From: a virus
IMG/VR virus record: IMGVR_UViG_3300027712_000122
Location: 1 to 27,080 of that record
Strand: one strand, 5' to 3'
DNA: 27,080 nt
In this document: positions 1 through 8,509 of the stretch, one piece after another
Layout: each line of letters begins with the position of its first letter
How positions within the stretch are numbered: position 1 is the stretch's first letter
Notes under the pieces: generated by a model
The model's input: the letters and a program-made list of their open reading frames with translations, nothing else
Told to the model about the DNA's origin: nothing
The model's database searches: none
Program-made: the position numbers and the translations under genes

Positions 1-2961
1 TTCACCCGTATCTTCTTCATCACTTGATGAAGTATCATCTCCCATTTCAGATGCTTTCTTTTCTAGTGCTTCTTCATCAATCTGTAACTTCATTTTTTCC
101 ATATCATTTTCAGACATATTAAGAATATTAGATCTGACCCAATATTCTGAATAGTATGTTCCAATATGGCTTGAGATTGTATCAAGCATTCCTATACGAG
201 ATTGTAAAATTTCAAAGTCCTTTAGTTCGGAATAGAAGTTATCCTCAATAAAGTCGATACCCATTCCTTCACGAATAGTCGGCCAATCTTCAAGAGTAAT
301 AATACCCTTTAGGATACACTGAACGCGAAGCATATCCGAGAACATCATGGAGAACTTCTTACGAAGTCGTGAAATAAACTTTTGGAATTTAACTTCTTCT
401 CGGGAAATTTCAGATGCTCTTCCAATGGAAAAATTAGAATCTGATGCAAGTCGATCAGATGGAACATTCAAAGAACGATATAACTTCTTTTGGAAGAAGA
501 GAATATCTTCGATTTCCGAAAGATTCGAATTCTTAGTAAAGATACCACAGGATAATGCAAATGTATGATGATTATGAATTAATTCATCGTGATCAATAGT
601 AAGAGTTCCAACAGGAATTGTATAATCTAAATATTCAATTTTTACAATTCTATGATTATGAACCGATTCTTTTTTTCTAAAATCTGCCCAATCTACATAA
701 CCAAATTGTTTTACACATTTTACTATTATTGTCGCTGTAAATCCGATAGAAATATTCCAATTAGGCACATTCTTATTTTGATTTAATTCAGATAATCTTA
801 ATCTGCATTCATCATTTGAATTCATTAATTCCACTACATCAGATAAAGAAACTTGATGAGAAGTTTTTCCTGTAATAAGATCAATGATATTACACAATAT
901 AAAATTATCAAATGAAAGTTTTTGATTTATAGTATGATTTTCTTTACGAATAACACCTTTAATAGGATCATTCCAAGAAATAACATTATTTATTTTTGCT
1001 CTATCTGATGCTAAAGCTTTAGCCTCATCAGACCAGCCATCACGTTGTTTTTGTCTAAAGTTAGCATTAAATATAGGATCCTTTAATTTTTCTTGTAATG
1101 ATAATGTTCCTTTATATAAACATTCTTTATAACGATCTATACGAATTTGTTTTTCTTCATCAGTTAAACTAGAATGGTATTTTTTATGTCCTTCACTTAT
1201 TTTATTACAATGATCAGTATATTCTTCATTGGAATAATCAAACCACATTTGTTTGGTACGGTTTCCAATCTCTAAACAAATTTCTTTGTATAATTCAGGA
1301 TCTTCATTCTTAATTCTTTCAAGTCTAGCTTTAGCAGCAATACATCCAAGAGCTGCTGCTTCTTTAGAAAATCCAAAATCAGCATGTAATTTTGAATGAT
1401 CATTCCAAGACATTTTACAAATATTATTAGGACTATTGTTAAACCTATTAAAATCAATATGATGATTTATTTGCTTTATCTCTTCCTCTAATGATTCATC
1501 ATATACATAATCAGATATAAATGGTTTTCCTAATTTTCCAACTAATCTATGGGTATATTTCCACTTTTTATCAGAGTTATCAAAATATTGTTCATAATCT
1601 AATTTTTTATATTCAGCAATATTTTTCTTATCACGGTATAGGGGAATCATACTAGAATTAACAGATAAATCCTCAGCAGCAACAAAACCCTGACCATATA
1701 CAGGGAATTTGTGATCAGGCGTACAAATTAATGATTCTCCATTATCAAGAGTAATTTTCATTACCTTTGCATTTGTTTGAGTTTGACCGGCCCATGATAT
1801 TAATCCAGGTTTTATTTCACCTGTAAATTCATCACATGAATATGTCCAGAGTTGTTTACCTTCTTTCATTTCTAATTCAATATCAAGAATCGAAAGATCT
1901 CTTCCATCCAATAAGGATACTTTGGTATCCATAGCCAAACACCCTCCTGGTAGTGTTGTGATTTCAGTACCTCTTCCGCCTTCACGACGAGGAAGCCAAA
2001 AATCTTCTAACATTGACATGCTCTTACGATCATCTCTAATTTCACCAGAGTTTACATCATAGACAAGTTTATTTCTATACTTTGCCATAATACCCTGAAC
2101 ATATTCTTCAGCTTTACCTTTTGGAAGGTTACCAATATCAATATAGAAAATACGACGTTCAGGCGCACGTGATACACGGTAAATTACCAATGCATCTTCC
2201 ATCATTCTAAGTTGATTAACTAACTTAACCGACTTATGAAGATATGAAATAGCAACCTTACCAGATTCATCAAGAACACCTGATGGAATATAAACAATAG
2301 CATTAGGGTCAATCCTAACACCACTCATTGTATTTGTAAAATCGTCGGAATACAAAAAGTATTCGGCTGTAATATGATTGGTCTTAATGCCTGTAACCTG
2401 ATCAATTGAAGTTGTAACTTCTTTAATCTTCTTAATCTTAAGAGGATCAATTTGAATAATACCCTTAATACCTTCTTTAGGTTTTGCTGAATCTACTTGA
2501 AGATGGAAATAGATTTTTCCATCAATATACCATCTACGGAAAATATCATATCCAGTATAGTTAAAGTCTAGGAGTTCTAGAATGGTTGAAAACTCATCGA
2601 AAATACGATCTTTAATTTTGTCTGTTAATTCAACACTGTCAAGATCTAGTTTAATAGGTGCTCCCTTGGAGTCGGAAACAATTGCTGCATTTGTAATATC
2701 TGCAATAGCATTATCACATTCGGGTTGTCCAGCAGCAGCCCGATATTTAAGGATTAGATCCTTTTCATTAACGAAAGATGTACCATCAATATCTAGGATT
2801 TGTCCATAGTATCCAGCAGCAGATGCTGCAGGCAATAACATAGAACCGTCATTTTGCGATGGTATAGCAAATGACTTAATAGTATTGTCGATTTCAATAG
2901 CACCCGAGGTGGATGCAGTCTTATCAATCTTCTTACTTATTTCAAATCCGAATAGCTTCAT
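1..2961 (-). CDS. 20: Portal protein gp20 precursor with in-frame intein (3' end cut by window)
   Basis: The portal forms the ring at the capsid vertex through which DNA is packaged and to which the neck attaches. The frame is open from the ATG at 2961 to the window edge (987 codons, no stop), so only a short acidic C-terminal tail is missing. The N-extein is 340 residues and ends in GTEITTLPGG. The C-extein resumes at SNLSEIEDILFFQKKLYRSL, which matches the T4 gp20 segment around TEVDTLPG...NMEDIRWF as I remember it. Later segments (CILKGIITLEDW, FYSELKDFEILQSRIGML) also fit gp20. Between the two lies a 471-aa intein, annotated separately. It lies next to the tube gene, in T4 order. No Shine-Dalgarno sequence is visible; the start context is CTTATATG. 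A perfect hairpin lies just upstream. Confidence 0.93.
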   Translation of the reverse strand, partial: MKLFGFEISKKIDKTASTSGAIEIDNTIKSFAIPSQNDGSMLLPAASAAGYYGQILDIDGTSFVNEKDLILKYRAAAGQPECDNAIADITNAAIVSDSKGAPIKLDLDSVELTDKIKDRIFDEFSTILELLDFNYTGYDIFRRWYIDGKIYFHLQVDSAKPKEGIKGIIQIDPLKIKKIKEVTTSIDQVTGIKTNHITAEYFLYSDDFTNTMSGVRIDPNAIVYIPSGVLDESGKVAISYLHKSVKLVNQLRMMEDALVIYRVSRAPERRIFYIDIGNLPKGKAEEYVQGIMAKYRNKLVYDVNSGEIRDDRKSMSMLEDFWLPRREGGRGTEITTLPGGCLAMDTKVSLLDGRDLSILDIELEMKEGKQLWTYSCDEFTGEIKPGLISWAGQTQTNAKVMKITLDNGESLICTPDHKFPVYGQGFVAAEDLSVNSSMIPLYRDKKNIAEYKKLDYEQYFDNSDKKWKYTHRLVGKLGKPFISDYVYDESLEEEIKQINHHIDFNRFNNSPNNICKMSWNDHSKLHADFGFSKEAAALGCIAAKARLERIKNEDPELYKEICLEIGNRTKQMWFDYSNEEYTDHCNKISEGHKKYHSSLTDEEKQIRIDRYKECLYKGTLSLQEKLKDPIFNANFRQKQRDGWSDEAKALASDRAKINNVISWNDPIKGVIRKENHTINQKLSFDNFILCNIIDLITGKTSHQVSLSDVVELMNSNDECRLRLSELNQNKNVPNWNISIGFTATIIVKCVKQFGYVDWADFRKKESVHNHRIVKIEYLDYTIPVGTLTIDHDELIHNHHTFALSCGIFTKNSNLSEIEDILFFQKKLYRSLNVPSDRLASDSNFSIGRASEISREEVKFQKFISRLRKKFSMMFSDMLRVQCILKGIITLEDWPTIREGMGIDFIEDNFYSELKDFEILQSRIGMLDTISSHIGTYYSEYWVRSNILNMSENDMEKMKLQIDEEALEKKASEMGDDTSSSDEEDTGE
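529..1941 (-). other. Contiguous intein with HNH homing endonuclease inside portal gp20
   Basis: This 471-residue in-frame insertion begins with Cys1 (CLAMDTKVSLLDG, block A). Block B contains the canonical T-P-D-H at intein residues 74-77. It ends in a block F/G region (VGTLTID...HTFALSCGIFTKN), with Asn as the last residue and Ser as +1. Residues about 159-190 (NHHIDFNRFNNSPNN...WNDHSKLH) form an HNH nuclease motif of the phage homing type. Removing it leaves a continuous portal sequence. The penultimate residue is Lys rather than the usual His. Exact borders are inferred from the splice motifs and the match to gp20. I saw no internal TATAAATA in it, unlike the two terminase-associated endonucleases. 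Confidence 0.92.
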
Positions 2962-2970
2962 ATAAGATAT

Positions 2971-3004
2971 ATATCCCGCTATTCATTAGCGAATAGCGGG
3001 ATAT
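2971..3004 (-). terminator. Perfect 14-bp inverted repeat between gp19 and gp20
   Basis: Two perfectly complementary 14-nt arms (2971-2984 and 2991-3004) flank a 6-nt loop, with a GC core (CCCGCTATTC). It lies in the 57-nt gap between the tube stop and the portal start. No good U-tract follows on the minus strand, so it could be a weak terminator, an RNA stabiliser or a processing site. The structure is certain; the function is inferred. Confidence 0.5.
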
Positions 3005-3018
3005 TGTAAAATCATCAA

Positions 3019-3543
3019 TTATTGTGTAGGACCATTAATCCAGTATTGATATGCAAATTCAACAGTAAATTCTTCAACCGCATCATTTGTTTCATAATTA
3101 AGATCAATCGTTGAAACAGATAAGGGAAATGCATCAATGAATTCATATGTCTTTGTAACAATTGCATAACGATCCAATTGGGATACTGTCATATTTTGAG
3201 TATATGATAGAGGTGGATTTGCATAAGTTATATTTTGCTCATTTGCAGAAATAATACTCATCCAATCTTCAAATGCATTTCGAAGACTCATATTAGTATC
3301 ATTAATAACAGTAATTGTCCATGTTTCAAATGTACGATCACCTGCAATCTTTAACTTTCGTCCACGGTATGGAACTTCAATTACACCAACAGTACTTGCT
3401 GGTAATGAAGCACCTTTAACCATATATTCAAGGTTAACGACATCTGCAACAACACCTGTTGGGAATTGCATATTAACCTTGAATAGATTGGCACGGGCGC
3501 CTCCCCCAGTTAATTGTCCTTTAAAATTAGAAATATTGCTCAT
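3019..3543 (-). CDS. 19: Tail tube protein gp19
   Basis: 174 aa, slightly longer than T4 gp19 (about 163 aa). It polymerises into the inner tail tube through which DNA passes. The N-terminus MSNISNFKGQLTGGGARANLFKVNM, a beta-rich body with VKGASLPASTVGVIEVPYRGRKL, and the C-terminal AYQYWIN segment are typical of T4-like tube proteins. It sits between sheath and portal as in T4. The start at 3543 has no Shine-Dalgarno sequence; a T4-type late promoter motif lies 10 nt upstream. Confidence 0.93.
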   Translation of the reverse strand: MSNISNFKGQLTGGGARANLFKVNMQFPTGVVADVVNLEYMVKGASLPASTVGVIEVPYRGRKLKIAGDRTFETWTITVINDTNMSLRNAFEDWMSIISANEQNITYANPPLSYTQNMTVSQLDRYAIVTKTYEFIDAFPLSVSTIDLNYETNDAVEEFTVEFAYQYWINGPTQ

Positions 3544-3553
3544 ATATTTTAAG

Positions 3554-3561
3554 TATTTATA
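3554..3561 (-). promoter_or_regulatory. T4-type late promoter motif before gp19
   Basis: Exact TATAAATA followed by CTTAAAAT on the minus strand, 10 nt before the gp19 ATG. With T4 late-promoter geometry this would give an mRNA leader of only a few nucleotides. Confidence 0.65.
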
Positions 3562-3575
3562 TTAGTTTTTAGAGA

Positions 3576-5363
3576 TTAGCCAGAGATTTCATTAAAAGAA
3601 ACGGTATTACGTGTTGCAATAAAGTTAAGAGTAATAAAGTTAATTGAGTGAGTTGGCTTAACGTAAATATCAGCAACAAAGCGATTTGAATCAACAACTG
3701 CTGGTGTATTATTTGTGGAATCACAAACAACAGCATAATCAATAATACCGCGTCTTGAACGAATATCACGAAGATATGGATCAACAGTATTTTTGAATGC
3801 CCGTTGTGTGAACTCATCATTTAATTCAAACAATTGATAACGACTTGCCTTACGGATAGCCTTTTCAATAACAATGAATAGACGGCGAACATTAATACGG
3901 TCAAATGATGATGGACGCATTTGGCCAGTCTTATCACCATAAAGAATAATACCTTCACCTGGAAGACTTACAATAGGATTAATATTATTAGTATATAATT
4001 CATCACGATCTATTTGTATTGGATTATATGCAAGTTTAGTAACACCACGAAGTTGTCCGCGATTTAGACCTGCAGGTGAGAACCATGGATCTGAAATGGC
4101 ATCTGTATATGCACAAATTCCAGCCATATGTCCACAAGCAGGAATCCAATTATATTTGTCAGTATACTTATTGTAAACATACACTGGAGTTGAATCGAAA
4201 ACAAGGAAACTTGAAGGAGTTCCAGATGATTTATATCTACCATTGAGAACTTCATCCTTTTTGCCCGTTGCTGTTATAGTATATAGATTTATAGGAGCAG
4301 AAACAAATGCCATTAAATCTAGTCTCTCGGCAACAATATTTTCTAATGCTTGCGCAATTAAATTTGATCCATTTATATTAGCATCTCCATCAAAACATTC
4401 TGCGAATAAAAGATTAATTTCAGTATTATCAATATCAACAAAAAAGTTGAGACCTAATGTAGCAGTTACATTACCTATACTATGTGAATCATTACCACCA
4501 TTAGTTCCGTATTCAAACATAAAGTTTGCATCACCAAGATCATATGTACCGTCAATCGGTAAGGATGCAATCTGTTCTTCAGCCTCAGCATTAATATACA
4601 GATAAGAAGAGCCAGCATTAATTACATCTGCAAAATAGTTATTACCACCTGATAGTGTTTGTGCACCTGGTTGTAATGACAAACCTTGATATGATTCAAG
4701 AATTGCACCAATTGTACCAGAAATAAAGCCAGTAGAATCACGAACAATAATATGAATTTCATCATTACCTGATCCGTTAGTATCTTGTGACCAATATGTT
4801 TGGCCTGGTAATGTACCAAAATTTAATTTAGCTTCGGTAGCAAGGTCAGCAACATATTTTGGAGCACCGACAGTAGTATTATCATAATGATAAATTTGAA
4901 CTTCTAAACTATTACCAAGTAATCCAGGATAACGTGCATAGATTGGAGAATTTTCTGTAGTAAATATTCCAAGACTTTGAATATCAAAATCTTCCTTATT
5001 TTTAATAAGTATACCAAATGTAATCGGTCCTGAACCAGGAGATGATAGATATGATTGTTGAACACCTGCTGCATTACGGGCATCAATATTTACTGCACGG
5101 GCAACCTTTAAAGAATTACCGTATTGAAGAAAGCTTGCTGCAGTCAAATATGATGGAATAAATTTAGGTTCTGAACCCGCATTATTCTTCGGAGCACCGA
5201 AAATAGTTGCCAAAGTTTTTTCAGAATTTACGTTTATTAGTTGGTCTGCTGGTCCCCAATTAAAGTGGCCTACATAGGCACCAATTGAAGCTGATTGTGG
5301 TGGAACGTAAGAGATTAGATCAGATTCTGTGACCTGAACTCCTACTGATGTTAGATTAGCCAT
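3576..5363 (-). CDS. 18: Tail sheath protein gp18
   Basis: 595 aa, in the size range of T4 gp18 (659 aa). It forms the contractile sheath around the tail tube. The N-terminus (VGVQVTESDL, then GAYVGHFNWGPADQ, TIFGAP, ASFLQYGNSLKVARAV) matches the T4 sheath pattern, and the C-terminal part (INVRRLFIVIEKAIRKASRYQLFE, FNTVDPYLRDIRSRRGI-like) is the conserved sheath polymerisation region. It is followed by gp19. It has an 87-nt upstream gap holding its own late promoter. No strong Shine-Dalgarno sequence; the start context is ACACATGG. Confidence 0.95.
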   Translation of the reverse strand: MANLTSVGVQVTESDLISYVPPQSASIGAYVGHFNWGPADQLINVNSEKTLATIFGAPKNNAGSEPKFIPSYLTAASFLQYGNSLKVARAVNIDARNAAGVQQSYLSSPGSGPITFGILIKNKEDFDIQSLGIFTTENSPIYARYPGLLGNSLEVQIYHYDNTTVGAPKYVADLATEAKLNFGTLPGQTYWSQDTNGSGNDEIHIIVRDSTGFISGTIGAILESYQGLSLQPGAQTLSGGNNYFADVINAGSSYLYINAEAEEQIASLPIDGTYDLGDANFMFEYGTNGGNDSHSIGNVTATLGLNFFVDIDNTEINLLFAECFDGDANINGSNLIAQALENIVAERLDLMAFVSAPINLYTITATGKKDEVLNGRYKSSGTPSSFLVFDSTPVYVYNKYTDKYNWIPACGHMAGICAYTDAISDPWFSPAGLNRGQLRGVTKLAYNPIQIDRDELYTNNINPIVSLPGEGIILYGDKTGQMRPSSFDRINVRRLFIVIEKAIRKASRYQLFELNDEFTQRAFKNTVDPYLRDIRSRRGIIDYAVVCDSTNNTPAVVDSNRFVADIYVKPTHSINFITLNFIATRNTVSFNEISG

Positions 5364-5428
5364 GTGTTGTTTTTGTCAGTTGTTAATTATAAGTTACTAT
5401 CATAATAAGGAATTAATTCAATCTATTC

Positions 5429-5436
5429 TATTTATA
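5429..5436 (-). promoter_or_regulatory. T4-type late promoter motif before gp18
   Basis: Exact TATAAATA on the minus strand in the gap between terminase and sheath, 65 nt before the gp18 start. It gives a conventional leader of roughly 60 nt and could let the abundant sheath be made independently of the terminase. Confidence 0.7.
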
Positions 5437-5450
5437 TTTTTGACACTTTT

Positions 5451-6839
5451 TTAGAGTATTCCCCACTCTTCCATGTCAGCTCTTGCCCTTTCATATAACT
5501 CCATAGATGGAGTAGGCGCTGATTCATAGCCCGTCATTATACCAAACGGAAGAACATCTTCCTCCATTTCTCTAATTCTATCTGCATATAGTAATCCTTT
5601 TAAGTCAACTGAATCCATCTTACCAAATGCCTCAATTGAAATAAACCATGCAAACATAACTAGGTTCATTACCATATCATCATGATTATTTCCTGATGCA
5701 GCATAACTATCACCTTTTGGCTCGAATGATGTTAATTCTATAATAGTAGGTGCATCAAATACTTCTAATTTTCCAAGTTCAAGGAGATCCTTTAGATTAG
5801 AGCATCCAATACGTTTAACCCGTTTTGACATTGTTACACCAATACCAGATGCTTTTGCAGAAGATTGAATAAATGTATTATCATACTCATGATCATAATA
5901 TACCGAATTACACACAACCTGACCTACATCATTATTTTCAATAACAATAACTGCATCATTATATGTCTTTGCAGCACGTACAATCAACTCGGGAAATATT
6001 AGAGGTGAAATCATATTATCACGGAATGTACATACCTGTTTAAAGGTTTCACCCGTTGTATCAAATACAGAGAATGTAGAGTAATCTTGTCCTCGCCCCT
6101 TAGATACATCAACTGTCATTATATAATTATGACCTTCTTGCGGTTCAATATAATACTTAATCTCATACTGAATCTTTATAGGTTCACGAGAAGTTAATGC
6201 CAAAAGAACATCGGAACTAATTAGAGTTGCCGCGGAACCGATCCAAGCGCATTCAAATTCTTGCCTGAATTGAAGTTCTGATGTATTAGATATTGTTCTT
6301 TGTTTCCATGCTTCATCCTTACCAGGAACATCTTGCCATCTAATACGGAATGGTTTAAATTCACTAGTTCCGTTTGTAGCACCTTCCCAAATCTTATAGA
6401 ACATATTACCAACTCCATTAGGTGTTGATGTAATAATAACCTTTGTATCTTCACCTGATGTAATAACAGGGTAAGTTGCAGTGTAAAATTCATTAGCCCT
6501 ATTTACGAAGGCAAATTCGTCAAGAAATAAACAATTATGACTAATTATACCATTTGTAAAATAAGAATGTGTATCCTCAACGTTTAGAAGATCATATACC
6601 CTTTCTGTTTTATAATCAGAAATATTAAGAATTTTGATGTTTGGGTATACAATATCCCCTATTTCTAAAAATCTAGCTGGAATAAATGAAATATTATCAT
6701 TTAATAATATTTCATGATCATATGTACAATTAAGTATCTCTCTATTACTTAAAGAGATAGACAATAATTCATTTGAAATACCCTGATCTATAAATCCATC
6801 AAATGATTTAAAGCCATTTTGTGTTAATACTTCAATCAT
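5451..6839 (-). CDS. 17: Large terminase fragment 3: split-intein C-half plus Walker B and nuclease domain of gp17
   Basis: Residues 1-102 are an intein C-half ending ISHN. Residues 103-462 are the terminase C-extein, beginning CLFLDEFAFV (Walker B D107/E108), then the coupling motif ITSTPNG. The headful nuclease follows, with acidic residues in TVDVSKGRGQDYS (D244), VIVIENND (E301) and HDD (D387/D388), matching the T4 gp17 nuclease layout. I chose the ATG at 6839 because it makes a 4-bp ATGA overlap with the stop of fragment 2; an ATG at 6863 in the same frame would add eight residues (MGIKKEKK). It works only after trans-splicing to fragment 2, so it is one part of a three-part gene and not a pseudogene. 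The tail sheath gene follows. Confidence 0.93.
   Translation of the reverse strand: MIEVLTQNGFKSFDGFIDQGISNELLSISLSNREILNCTYDHEILLNDNISFIPARFLEIGDIVYPNIKILNISDYKTERVYDLLNVEDTHSYFTNGIISHNCLFLDEFAFVNRANEFYTATYPVITSGEDTKVIITSTPNGVGNMFYKIWEGATNGTSEFKPFRIRWQDVPGKDEAWKQRTISNTSELQFRQEFECAWIGSAATLISSDVLLALTSREPIKIQYEIKYYIEPQEGHNYIMTVDVSKGRGQDYSTFSVFDTTGETFKQVCTFRDNMISPLIFPELIVRAAKTYNDAVIVIENNDVGQVVCNSVYYDHEYDNTFIQSSAKASGIGVTMSKRVKRIGCSNLKDLLELGKLEVFDAPTIIELTSFEPKGDSYAASGNNHDDMVMNLVMFAWFISIEAFGKMDSVDLKGLLYADRIREMEEDVLPFGIMTGYESAPTPSMELYERARADMEEWGIL
6534..6839 (-). other. Split intein 2, C-half (AceL-TerL-like)
   Basis: 102 residues. It starts MIEVLTQNGFKSFDGF. A block-B-like NCTYDHEIL (Y-D-H) lies at about residues 37-45, so block B sits in the C-half. 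Blocks F and G end YDLLNVEDTHSYFTNGIISHN, followed by Cys+1. From memory, the AceL-TerL C-intein has the same landmarks (ILSPNGFSNFNGI near the start, YITNGVVSHN at the end) and also comes from a phage terminase. It should pair with the N-half at 7799-7888. Confidence 0.9.
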
Positions 6840-7786
6840 TTTTTTTTCTTTTTTAATACCCATCCTTCTGGTGCATCATTAGGAAAATAATAACCCTTTT
6901 GAGCATTATCATTAGGATTTATAAAATAATTTTTACCTTTATTCATTGCACATCTTCCTTCTTTTTTCCAAGCATCTGACATATTTTTTCTTGTGATATC
7001 AGATCTTTTCATTCCACGATGTTTTTCTGCAGTCTTTTTAATTTTTTCGGGATTCCTATTGATCTTATCCACATGTTCATCGGTCTTTTTTAATCCAGTT
7101 AATCCTTTGCTTACAGCTTCACAAAATTCGTTAGATCTTTTTATACCACGAAATCTATTACCAACCTGTTCTGCTAAAATAGCAACTCTATTAGGTCTAG
7201 TATCATCAAATGATTTTCTTTTCTTATAATACTCTTCTGCTGCTAATTGATCATCTATATTAACATAAAAAATTGATGGGTTATCGGGATTACCACATTC
7301 ATATATCAATTTTACTCGTGCAGCAGATTCTAATATATTTTGAAGAAAATCTATACCATTAATTGAATCTTGAAGATTTTTAAATAGTACTCCATTATAT
7401 AATATATGTTTGCCAGTATCTTTTGGGTTTCCTAAATTAGATTCTGATATTAATTTACGAGATTCAGTAGTATGCTTTTTACCATAGAACCCATTATTTT
7501 CTCCATGCAGTATACAAATGTTACCACCAATGGATAGATTATATGTATCTTCTCTTAAAGTAAAGTCGCGGTCAACAATTCTTTTTTCTTCAGACTCTGC
7601 TTCTTCTTTGGTATCAAATATTGATAATATTTCTTTTGAGAAACAATCTATTCCATATTTTTCTATTGCTCTTTTTATTAATTTACCAGATCCCATATAA
7701 CCATCATCTATATTTTTTGTAGAATGGTATCCAACATAAATTTTTCTATTAATATTATTTGTGATTTTATAAATTATGTATTTCAT
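6836..7786 (-). other. GIY-YIG homing endonuclease domain with NUMOD3-like repeats
   Basis: The part of fragment 2 from Met242 to the stop. It opens MKYIIYKITNN and has YVG about 13 residues after IIY, then GSGKLIKRAIEKYG and a Glu-rich EEAESEEKRI helix that can supply the catalytic Glu. DNA-binding NUMOD3-like segments follow (GKKHTTESRK, GIKRSNE, GLKKTDEHVDK, GMKRSD), then YFPNDAPEGWVLKKKKK. Met242 is preceded by GAGAAAG, so it could also be translated on its own. Confidence 0.85.
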
Positions 7787-8509
7787 TTCTTTCTCGATGA
7801 GTTCACTATTATTTATATAATCTTCTATTTTTTTATAGTAAATATCATTGTTTTTTGATATACATATTTTAGCATCACCAGAAATACAGTTTAAACTTTT
7901 TCCACGAATACTCGATGATGAAGTTGCTGCAGCAATAATTTCTGAATTATTTGAAAATTTAATAGAACCTTTATTAAGGACTCTACAGCCTGGCTGTAAC
8001 CAAAATGGAAGATTCTCCAACATTAATGTCAGGCGAGATAACATCTCACGAGAAATGGCACCTTTATTGGCCAGAATACCAACCTGTTTATCAGCATTAA
8101 AACATATATACCATAATAACCAAGCCACAGACGTCACACTATTATGGCTAAGAATATCATTTGTATAATATCTATTATTATCGGAATCAACCGATAAATC
8201 AAACATATTAGATTGTTTTCCATTTTTCTTTACAGACTCTACTAATACAGATCCGTTAATTGTTTGGATTTTAGTATTATTACAATCCTTTGCAAATACT
8301 TCAGATAAATCTTCATTAAAAAGAATATGAGTATCAGCACATATTATAGATTTACCATCTTCTAATTTTACTTCATATTCATCATAAGGAATAGTGAGAT
8401 TAATATGAGTAAGATCCTCCCAACCGGTATCAGTTAAAACTTCATAGTCATCTATGGGCAGAGTATCTATAAATTTTCTCTCAACTGTATCAGATAATAA
8501 AGGATTCAT
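6836..8509 (-). CDS. 17: Large terminase fragment 2: intein-1 C-half, middle extein, intein-2 N-half, GIY-YIG endonuclease
   Basis: 557 aa in four parts. Residues 1-123 are an intein C-half ending DILSHN. Residues 124-207 are the terminase ATPase middle, from SVTSVAWLLWY (rest of Walker A) through GILANKGAISREMLSR to IRGKSLN; T4 gp17 has similar GILAHKG and VRGNSF segments. Residues 208 to about 237 are an intein N-half (CISGDAKICIS). From about 242 there is a GIY-YIG endonuclease (IIY...YVG) with NUMOD3-like repeats (GENNGFYGKKHTTESRK) and a Lys-rich end. The ATG overlaps the upstream endonuclease stop by 4 bp, and its own stop overlaps the next ATG by 4 bp. Two trans-splicing events would keep only the 84-residue middle segment, releasing the rest as intein and nuclease. 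Confidence 0.92.
   Translation of the reverse strand: MNPLLSDTVERKFIDTLPIDDYEVLTDTGWEDLTHINLTIPYDEYEVKLEDGKSIICADTHILFNEDLSEVFAKDCNNTKIQTINGSVLVESVKKNGKQSNMFDLSVDSDNNRYYTNDILSHNSVTSVAWLLWYICFNADKQVGILANKGAISREMLSRLTLMLENLPFWLQPGCRVLNKGSIKFSNNSEIIAAATSSSSIRGKSLNCISGDAKICISKNNDIYYKKIEDYINNSELIEKEMKYIIYKITNNINRKIYVGYHSTKNIDDGYMGSGKLIKRAIEKYGIDCFSKEILSIFDTKEEAESEEKRIVDRDFTLREDTYNLSIGGNICILHGENNGFYGKKHTTESRKLISESNLGNPKDTGKHILYNGVLFKNLQDSINGIDFLQNILESAARVKLIYECGNPDNPSIFYVNIDDQLAAEEYYKKRKSFDDTRPNRVAILAEQVGNRFRGIKRSNEFCEAVSKGLTGLKKTDEHVDKINRNPEKIKKTAEKHRGMKRSDITRKNMSDAWKKEGRCAMNKGKNYFINPNDNAQKGYYFPNDAPEGWVLKKKKK
7799..7888 (-). other. Split intein 2, N-half (about 30 aa, block A only)
   Basis: Begins at Cys208 of fragment 2 (CISGDAKICISKNNDIYYKKIEDYINN). 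It holds only the block A strand-turn-strand and an IEDY helix start, like the 25-aa AceL-TerL N-intein I remember (CVYGDTMV...IEDLY). The downstream border with the nuclease is approximate. Confidence 0.85.
7810..7817 (-). promoter_or_regulatory. Late promoter motif inside intein-2 N-half coding sequence
   Basis: Exact TATAAATA on the minus strand encoding part of the YINNSE segment. It ends 23 nt before ATG 7786 (Met242), with a GAGAAAG ribosome-site-like sequence between. Could drive separate late expression of the GIY-YIG domain, as T4 does for I-TevI. Confidence 0.5.
8141..8509 (-). other. Split intein 1, C-half (123 aa)
   Basis: Starts MNPLLSDTVERKF, then YEVLTDTGWEDL, then block B with IICADTHILF (D-T-H). 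Blocks F and G read NMFDLSVDSDNNRYYTNDILSHN, followed by Ser+1 of the terminase middle. The VLTDTGW strand matches VLTQNGF of intein 2, so both inteins are split at the same place, between blocks A and B. Confidence 0.9.

Noticed and set aside
347-568. Plus-strand frames inside the portal gene and similar short opposite-strand frames elsewhere
   Set aside because: They lie wholly within well-supported minus-strand genes and have no promoter or ribosome site.
6840-6863. Upstream ATG at 6863 as start of terminase fragment 3
   Set aside because: It would add eight Lys-rich residues outside the intein and overlap fragment 2 by 28 bp. The ATG at 6839 makes the same 4-bp overlap as neighbouring junctions. 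The upstream start is not excluded.
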